Source: Sphingomonas sp. BGYR3
GTDB taxonomy: Bacteria; Pseudomonadota; Alphaproteobacteria; Sphingomonadales; Sphingomonadaceae
Reading direction: 5' to 3'
DNA: 64,000 nucleotides
Assembly: GCF_025153455.1 (NCBI RefSeq)
Contig: NZ_JANZNT010000001.1
Location: 372,001 to 436,000 of the forward strand
Shown: in pieces, positions 58,876-64,000 of the stretch
How positions within the stretch are numbered: position 1 is the stretch's first letter
Layout: the number at the start of each line of letters is the position of its first letter
Position numbers and translations under genes: made by a program
The notes under the pieces: generated by a model
Told to the model about the DNA's origin: nothing
The model's database searches: none
What the model saw: only the letters and a program-made list of their open reading frames with translations

Positions 58876-59422
58876 TCACCATGGCCAAAGACGCCGCCAG
58901 ATTGGATCGGGTTCACGATCTGCCTCGATGAGTCGCTTCAGCGCCTCGACCAGCGCGGCCTCTACTCTCCCCACGCTGATCCCGAACATCATCGCCAGCG
59001 CCTCGTTGCTGAGCGAGGGGTCCGAACGCAGCGCCAGGATAGGTCGGCGCGGCGACGCGGATCGCGATCGCGTCGCGCCAGCGGCGGTTCCATTCCGGCA
59101 GTGCCGCCGCCGGCAGGTTCGCGCGCGGTATCTGCTTCTCCGCGAGCGGTAAGCCACCGAACCCGACGACCTCTCCGTTCGGCGCTCTCGCGGCAGAGGC
59201 GGCGATGTCCGATCGCGGGGAGAGCGCTAGCGCCACCTCGCAGATCCGCACCACCTTGTCATGGGTGCCGTCCTCGCCGGGAATGCCGATCTCGTTATAG
59301 TCGCAGCGTATCACCCGGCCATCGGGAGACTCTTCGAACGTCGGTTCCGTCGCCCACGCGATCTCGTGGGACATCCGGTCGACAAGATCTTGCTCCCTCG
59401 CTAACGCCGAGAGGGTCTGCAA
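58876..59422 (-). pseudogene. Frameshifted unknown gene with C-terminal HTH-like segment
   Basis: From 59422 a frame reads 'LSALAREQDLVDRMSHEIAW', 'VIRCDYNEIGIPGEDGTHDK' and 'LPEWNRRWRDAIAIR', then turns to nonsense near 59040. A neighbouring frame takes over with 'RRPILALRSDPSLSNEALAM' and 'MFGISVGRVEAALVEALKRL', a helix-turn-helix like sigma region 4, ending at 58876. Joined, they give one protein of about 180 aa with a one-base shift near 59040-59055. The 5' end runs straight into the truncated IS copy, and only a TTG start is available, so the N-terminus may also be lost. Family not recognised. Confidence 0.5.
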
Positions 59423-59444
59423 TTGGACCGACTGCGGACTGGCA

Positions 59445-60059
59445 GCGCCGGCCTGCTATGGACCGAGGAAGACGCTCTACAAACGGTTCGTGCGCTGGGC
59501 GGCGAAGGGCGTGTGGCAGAACTTGTTCTTTGCGCTGGCAGCAGCAGGCGGGCCATCCGCCGAGGTTCTGATCGACAGCACCCATATGAAGGCGCACCGC
59601 TCGGCGGGCGGCGGAAAAGGGGGGCGCTCATCCAGGCGATCGGGATCAGCCGGGGCGGCCGCAACAGCAAGCTCCACGCGCTCATCGACGGCGAAGGTCG
59701 GCCGCTCCGCTTCCTGCTAACCGGCGGCCATGTCGCCGACTGCCGCGCAGCCGATGTGCTGCTCAATGACCTTGCGCCGCACACCATCGTGCTCGCGGAC
59801 AAGGCTTACGACAGCAATGCGATCCGCGACCTGATCGAGCGCCAGGGGGCCGTCCCGAACATCCCGTCCAAGGCCAACCGGCGCTGGAAAAGCTGCTTCT
59901 CCAAGACCCTCTACAAGGGCCGCAACGCTGTCGAGCGCATGTTCTGTCGCCTCAAGGACTATCGTCGCATCGCCACCCGCTACGACAAACTCGCCACCAA
60001 CTTCCTCAGCGCCGTCTACCTCGCCGCCGCCGTTACTTGGTGGTTATGAGTCCTCACCC
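59445..60059 (+). mobile_element. 5'-truncated IS5-family insertion sequence (copy 1)
   Basis: Nearly identical to the 3' three quarters of the complete copy at 61400-62237 but in the opposite orientation. It starts abruptly within transposase orfA ('APACYGPRKTLYNRF' equivalent), retains the A4G6 slippery run (59615-59624) and the full orfB end 'AVYLAAAVTWWL', and finishes with the intact inverted repeat TTATGAGTCCTCACCC (60044-60059), then TA. A few substitutions distinguish the two copies. With the left end and orfA start missing it cannot encode a full transposase. Confidence 0.88.
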
Positions 60060-60775
60060 TATTCCTCGATAACGTAAACACCAAGTCCTAGAACCAGTGC
60101 ATTCGACGGGGCGCCGGGGGCTCCTATGTCATAGATAACATACAGGCTCTGGTTTGGCTTTTCAGCCAATATTGTTACATAGGGATCCGGAAAGTGATTC
60201 ACCGCCGGCGGCATCAAATCTGCTATATCGTTTTTGATTGTAAAGCCGTCACGCTTTAGGACAGGCAACACATCGTTTACACGATATTTGTATAGATCTA
60301 CATCCTGAATCGGAATGTCTACCCTTTGATTGCTTGAGTTCATTACTGTTTGGGTTGCAGCATAGCCATGGTAGGTCGTTCCCGGCGGACATTGAAATAT
60401 TCCGAGCGTGACTCCCACTGGTTTGGGGTTGTCAACACATTTGCCAGACTCATAGCTGACGAATGTAAAGATGTTCCGCTCGATCGGGAGTGACTGAGGT
60501 GCCGAAGATAACGCCGTCATGAACCGATTATGCAGCTGACTAAAACTTTCAGTCGATGCGCTGTTTATAATTAATCCCATCGTTTCGCGTGGGGACCCTG
60601 GTATAATAAATAACTTCTTTGTTTCTGTCGTCGAATGCAATTTACCGGCTATCATTTGTGATGGTTTTGCAACCGCCAAATGCATTTTTTCACTAGGAAT
60701 ACTGCATCCAGACAAATTAATTTGTGACATAAATAATAGCAATAAGCAGCTTGCCATGGACAAATGGATATTCAT
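60059..60775 (-). CDS. Hypothetical lipoprotein on AT-rich IS-flanked segment
   Basis: 238-aa product beginning 'MNIHLSMASCLLLLFMSQIN' with lipobox 'NLSGC' (Cys at about residue 24). The mature protein has the segments 'KKLFIIPGSPRETMGLIINS', 'FTFVSYESGKCVDNPKPVGV' and a C-terminal beta-rich part ending 'LVLGLGVYVIEE'. The ATG at 60775 has AAGG just upstream and gives a normal lipoprotein signal; ATG 60850 would overlap the upstream Sel1 gene but give a 49-residue leader. The TAG stop is made partly from the end of IS copy 1, so the original C-terminus may have been altered. Low GC compared with the chromosome. Family unknown. Confidence 0.65.
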   Translation of the reverse strand: MNIHLSMASCLLLLFMSQINLSGCSIPSEKMHLAVAKPSQMIAGKLHSTTETKKLFIIPGSPRETMGLIINSASTESFSQLHNRFMTALSSAPQSLPIERNIFTFVSYESGKCVDNPKPVGVTLGIFQCPPGTTYHGYAATQTVMNSSNQRVDIPIQDVDLYKYRVNDVLPVLKRDGFTIKNDIADLMPPAVNHFPDPYVTILAEKPNQSLYVIYDIGAPGAPSNALVLGLGVYVIEE

Positions 60776-60842
60776 AGCCTTATCAATACTGTCGTCAACT
60801 GTAGCTGTCGTTACAGGCCTTGTCAGAGAAAAGATTGACAGT

Positions 60843-61280
60843 TTATTCATCTTTTTGTTCTGCGCATGGCATCAACGACTGCAATCGCGCTTTTGCCTCC
60901 TCAAGCCCGTCCTGGTGTTGGACTATTCCAACTTGAATAACTCTGCCCGGAGCACCGCCGCCTGGCGAGGGTGTGTAAACCCAAAGCGGGCCACGATCTG
61001 CGATGGCTGCTTTCCGGTAAAGTTCAATTGCCTTCTCGAGGCCTTTGGGCTCAGTCGAATCTTCAAACCATTGACCGAGCTTGTATTGCGATTGCTTATC
61101 ACCGCCTTGGGCTTTTGCCGCGAGCGCCTGCAAGGCTGGATCGGCAGCGCCGGGCCGCAACGAAATCCCCATATAGTGAGTCGATGCACACCCGGTCGAC
61201 AACGCGGCTAGGAACGATAGCGCATGGAAGCCCCAAGGCTTAAGGTGCGTTTTCGTTGTTTCTTGCCTCCGACTCTGCAT
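60843..61280 (-). CDS. Sel1-repeat-like lipoprotein on AT-rich IS-flanked segment
   Basis: 145-aa product with a signal 'FHALSFLAALSTGCAST' containing a lipobox Cys (about residue 31). It continues with one clear Sel1/TPR-like helical repeat, 'ALAAKAQGGDKQSQYKLGQW' and 'GLEKAIELYRKAAIADRGPL', and a second partial repeat 'DGLEEAKARLQSLMPC'. Sel1 proteins mediate protein contacts. It lies directly upstream of the second lipoprotein gene in the same direction, with only 8 bp overlap if that gene's first ATG is used, so the two form a unit. Function unknown. Confidence 0.7.
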   Translation of the reverse strand: MQSRRQETTKTHLKPWGFHALSFLAALSTGCASTHYMGISLRPGAADPALQALAAKAQGGDKQSQYKLGQWFEDSTEPKGLEKAIELYRKAAIADRGPLWVYTPSPGGGAPGRVIQVGIVQHQDGLEEAKARLQSLMPCAEQKDE

Positions 61281-61399
61281 TTATTCATCTTTTCTATTTC
61301 ATTCTTTACATCAACAAAAAATGATTACCGCGTCAAGCATACTTCCACGTTTTTGCTGTCGGTAATGCTTCCGCTACTCGATCTGCAAACCCGAATCTA

Positions 61400-62237
61400 G
61401 GGTGAGGACTCATAACCACCAAGTAACGGCGGCGGCGAGGTAAACGGCGCTGAGGAAGTTGGTGGCGAGTTTGTCGTAGCGGGTGGCGATGCGACGATAG
61501 TCCTTGAGGCGACAGAACATGCGCTCGACAGCGTTGCGGCCCTTGTAGAGGGTCTTGGAGAAGAAGCTTTTCCAGCGCCGGTTGGCCTTGGACGGGATGT
61601 TCGGGACGGCCCCCTGGCGCTCGATCAGGTCGCGGATCGCATTGCTGTCGTAAGCCTTGTCCTCGAGCACGATGGTGTGCGGCGCAAGGTCATTGATCAG
61701 CACATCGGCTGCGCGGCAGTCGGCGACATGGCCGCCGGTTAGCAGGAAGCGGAGCGGCCGACCTTCGCCGTCGGTGAGCGCGTGGAGCTTGCTGTTGCGG
61801 CCGCCCCGGCTGATCCCGATCGCCTGGATGAGCGCCCCCCTTTTCCGCCGCCCGCCGAGCGGTGCGCCTTCATATGGGTGCTGTCGATCAGAACCTCGGC
61901 GGATGGCCCGCCTGCTGCTGCCAGCGCAAAGAACAAGTCCTGCCACACGCCCTTCGCCGCCCAGCGCACGAACCGGTTGTAGAGCGTCTTCCTCGGTCCA
62001 TAGCAGGCCGGCGCATCGACCCAGCGTCCGCCCGACTTCAAGACGTGGATGATGCCGCTGATCACGCGCCGGTCATCCACCCGCGCCACACCCCGCACCT
62101 TGTCCGGCAACAACGGCCGAAGCCGCTCAAACTGTGCCTCACTCAACCAAAACTCGCTCAAATCCACGCTCCCGCCGTCGCAGAGCCTGAATCACATCTA
62201 ACCCGCCAAGGGATCCCCGTTTATGGGTCCTGACCCT
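61400..62237 (-). mobile_element. Complete IS5-family insertion sequence (copy 2), 838 bp
   Basis: Bounded by 16-bp imperfect inverted repeats GGGTGAGGACTCATAA (61400-61415) and TTATGGGTCCTGACCC (62222-62237), flanked by a TA duplication (61398-61399 and 62238-62239). Size, two-frame transposase and short target duplication fit the IS427 type of IS5-family elements (subgroup is inference). It is inverted relative to copy 1, their 3' ends facing each other across the lipoprotein genes. Confidence 0.93.
61410..62167 (-). CDS. IS5-family transposase, made by -1 frameshifting
   Basis: orfA (62167 to 61739) starts 'MDLSEFWLSEAQFERLRPLL' and holds the first DDE Asp region 'AEVLIDSTHMKAHRSAGGGK'; orfB (61946 to 61410) continues 'ALIQAIGISRGGRNSKLHAL' with the later DDE region 'TIVLEDKAYDSNAIRDLIER' and ends with 'RNAVERMFCRLKDYRRIATR', which has the catalytic Glu. 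The frames overlap, and the phase difference requires a -1 shift; the A4G6 run (61844 down to 61835) is the obvious slip site. Both halves are intact, so the element may be active. Confidence 0.9.
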
Positions 62238-62406
62238 AGGGCAACTGCTAGGCCGGAGACATCGGGCCTAACAGGGCGTCGCAATACTAGGGTAATCTTA
62301 TGTACAAAAAATGGTATTGCTGTTTTGTGGCATAATGCCGGCAAGCTGCACCGGCGAGGAGTAGCATTTACTTAATAGTAAACATGAATTGCATCGTGCT
62401 GTAGTG

Positions 62407-62672
62407 ATGAATGATGTCTATATAAAATACAAAGTTCCTCCGCATCAATTTCGCAATGCCAAGGTTCATATGCATTACGGGCTTGGTATTTTCGCGATAT
62501 TCAGGAGAATGACTTTGAGGAAGCAATAAAAATTATGGTAATGATGCGTCGATCTGATCCAGATATCTTAAAAAATATCGCCACCAAGTGTGAAAATCAG
62601 GCCGCCTCTAATCCAGAGTTTGAATTTTTCGCTCAAGCGGCCGCAGAGGTCTATAGACGAACTGACAAGTGA
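62407..62672 (+). pseudogene. Broken small gene in AT-rich stretch
   Basis: Within the AT-rich 62.24-62.71 kb interval, ATG 62407 opens 'MNDVYIKYKVPPHQFRNAKV', which ends in a stop soon after 62500. The adjacent frame carries a natural-looking peptide 'WYFRDIQENDFEEAIKIMVM' and 'NPEFEFFAQAAAEVYRRTDK' to the TGA at 62672. A one-base shift near 62490 would join them into one protein of about 88 aa. No family is recognised. I see nothing else supportable between the IS and the integrase. Confidence 0.35.
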
Positions 62673-62711
62673 CCAAATATGTAAGATTGTCGGCTGAATA
62701 GTCCATCTTTA

Positions 62712-63869
62712 TCAGTCCATTAAAAAACTGGCCCATTTAGCCATTAGCTCGCTACGTTTGACGAAATAGTCCGTCCGGCGATAGGCGGCTTCGGCGGCGT
62801 TGGGCACGCGGTGCGCCAAGGCCTTCTCGGTGATTTCCTTGGGGAACTGAATGCATTCCGCCGCCCAATCGGCAAAGCTGCTCCTGAACCCGTGCACGGT
62901 GATCTTGTCGATCTTCATGTCGCGGATGGCCTTGAGAAAGGTCGTATCGCTGATCGGCTTTCTTCCGGTCAGGGTGAACAACGCCCTGCCCGGCGCAATA
63001 TAGCCGTCCAGCGCTTCATGCTCGGCCCGCATGCGGTGCAGCAAGGCCAGCGCTGGTGCGGAGAGCGGCACCACATGCGGCTGTTTCATCTTCATCCGGG
63101 AAGCAGCGATGGACCAGGTCGCTGCATCCAGATCGAACTCGTCCCAGGTCGCATAGCGCGTCTCGTTCGACCGGACCGCGGTCAGAATGGTCAGCTGCAG
63201 GGCATCGCGGCCGATGGTCCGCTCCTGCCGTGCCAGCTTCTGCAGGAACGCTGGCACCGCGGCATAGGGCATGGCGGCCCGATGCTCGACCTGCCTGATC
63301 TGGCGCGGCAGTCCCCGCGTTACCAACCGCAGTGAGATTTCGGCAGGGATGTGACCCTTGATATGGGCATAATCCAGAACCGTACCGATGCGCTGGAGAA
63401 GACGGCGTGCCGTGTCCGGCTTCTCCATCCAGATGGGCTCCAGCACCTTCAGCACCTGAACGCTGTCGATGGCGTCGACGCGCTTTGCGCCGATCTCGTC
63501 GAACACATGGTTCTCGAAGCTCGATATCCAGGACAGGTTGCGGCGATCCTTCCAGCCCTTCTTCATCGCTTCATAGCAGCGTCGGGTGACCATCTCGAAG
63601 GTGGGGGTGTTGGCTCGCCTGAGCCCCCGCTCCTTCACCGGGTCCTTGCCGCTTCGCACCATCTTGCGAAGCTCGATCGCAAGGCACCGGGCATCGGAGC
63701 GTGATACGTCATGGACCGGGCCAAGTCCGAAGTCTCGGCGGACGCCCTTGTACTGCATCCGCAAGACCCATGATCGCGAGCCTGATGGACGGACAACAAG
63801 ACAAAGGCCGTGACCATCGGTGTGGCGCCCTGGACCAGCGGTGCGCCCCTTGAGAGCTGTGAGTGCCAA
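62712..63869 (-). CDS. Tyrosine-type integrase (P4-like, DUF4102 N-terminus)
   Basis: 385-aa site-specific recombinase. The N-terminal arm-binding domain reads 'PGRHTDGHGLCLVVRPSGSR' (DUF4102), then a SAM-like core-binding domain, then the catalytic domain with Arg I in 'LTAVRSNETRYATWDEFD' (about residue 233), 'VHGFRSSFADWAAE' (H-x-x-R, about 325), 'EKALAHRVPN' and nucleophile Tyr in 'AAYRRTDYFVKR' (about 362). All catalytic residues are present, so it may be active. The only in-frame start near the family N-terminus is TTG 63869. It reads away from the window end. Confidence 0.92.
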   Translation of the reverse strand: MALTALKGRTAGPGRHTDGHGLCLVVRPSGSRSWVLRMQYKGVRRDFGLGPVHDVSRSDARCLAIELRKMVRSGKDPVKERGLRRANTPTFEMVTRRCYEAMKKGWKDRRNLSWISSFENHVFDEIGAKRVDAIDSVQVLKVLEPIWMEKPDTARRLLQRIGTVLDYAHIKGHIPAEISLRLVTRGLPRQIRQVEHRAAMPYAAVPAFLQKLARQERTIGRDALQLTILTAVRSNETRYATWDEFDLDAATWSIAASRMKMKQPHVVPLSAPALALLHRMRAEHEALDGYIAPGRALFTLTGRKPISDTTFLKAIRDMKIDKITVHGFRSSFADWAAECIQFPKEITEKALAHRVPNAAEAAYRRTDYFVKRSELMAKWASFLMD

Positions 63870-64000
63870 GTCAGAATTCCCTCTTTTTCCTGTACCTCTC
63901 CCCGGCCCACTTATGATCCGCGATTGAGCGGTTCACCGTGAGACAGGGCGGCACAAACCCAGCATGGACATTCCAGCAATCTCAATAGGTTGAGACGCAC

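Larger units (their letters stand above)
56575..64000. mobile_element. Accessory island downstream of tRNA-Lys (right end outside window)
   Basis: From the tRNA-Lys 3' end to the window edge the content is mobile or decayed: AlpA-type regulator, frameshifted unknown gene, truncated nucleotidyltransferase, frameshifted HTH-ending gene, two copies of one IS (one truncated), two AT-rich lipoprotein genes, a broken small gene and a tyrosine integrase. Base composition varies sharply, GC-rich to 60 kb and AT-rich around 60.1-61.4 and 62.3-62.7 kb. No housekeeping gene lies in it. The integrase at the far end reads back toward the tRNA. Confidence 0.7.

Overview
The window reads as chromosomal DNA of an alphaproteobacterium of the Sphingomonadales (Sphingomonas-like). 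Evidence: high GC coding throughout, frequent GTG starts, two large TonB-dependent receptors, a heat-shock gene with an alphaproteobacterial ROSE-type leader, a zinc-free L31, and sphingomonad-style gene neighbourhoods (lolC-lolD-gpx-dnaE; mltB-rlpA-dac-tmk-holB-metG-tatD). This placement is inference from gene content; no 16S rRNA is present.

Region 1 (1-32 kb). A MarR regulator, secG-pyrG, then a small heat-shock gene (sigma-32-like promoter plus RNA-thermometer-like leader) divergent from a TonB-dependent receptor. A putative small RNA follows on the minus strand. Next come lolC-lolD-gpx, dnaE, an acyl-CoA ligase, a radical SAM protein facing it, a GT39 membrane glycosyltransferase, a minus-strand cluster (UDG-like protein, soluble lytic transglycosylase, moaB), and a plus-strand run (ETF-QO, TPR protein, ispE, crotonase-fold protein, N-formylglutamate amidohydrolase, ilvD, lipoprotein). 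A Tat-exported glycosylasparaginase-type hydrolase is paired with the second TonB-dependent receptor.

Region 2 (32-56.5 kb). Mostly housekeeping: an RNA uracil methyltransferase, fmt-truA, recR, def, rmuC. Then comes a compact minus-strand run of ten genes for murein turnover, replication, tRNA charging and housecleaning: mltB, rlpA-like, dac, tmk, holB, metG, tatD, MBL, retropepsin, mazG. Several neighbours overlap by four bases (ATGA/GTGA). tRNA-Ser(TGA), tauE, a PilZ protein, rpmE and mutL follow. The rod-shape operon mreBCD-mrdA-rodA closes this part.

Region 3 (56.5-64 kb). Directly after tRNA-Lys(CTT) the character changes to an accessory island: an AlpA-type regulator, a frameshifted unknown gene, a truncated MNT nucleotidyltransferase (HEPN half lost), a frameshifted HTH-ending gene, a 5'-truncated IS5-family copy, an AT-rich cargo of two lipoprotein genes, a complete inverted copy of the same IS (838 bp, TA duplication), an AT-rich stretch with a broken small gene, and a tyrosine integrase. 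This is the most unusual part of the window and looks like a decaying, IS-remodelled integrative element. Its right boundary lies at or beyond the window end.
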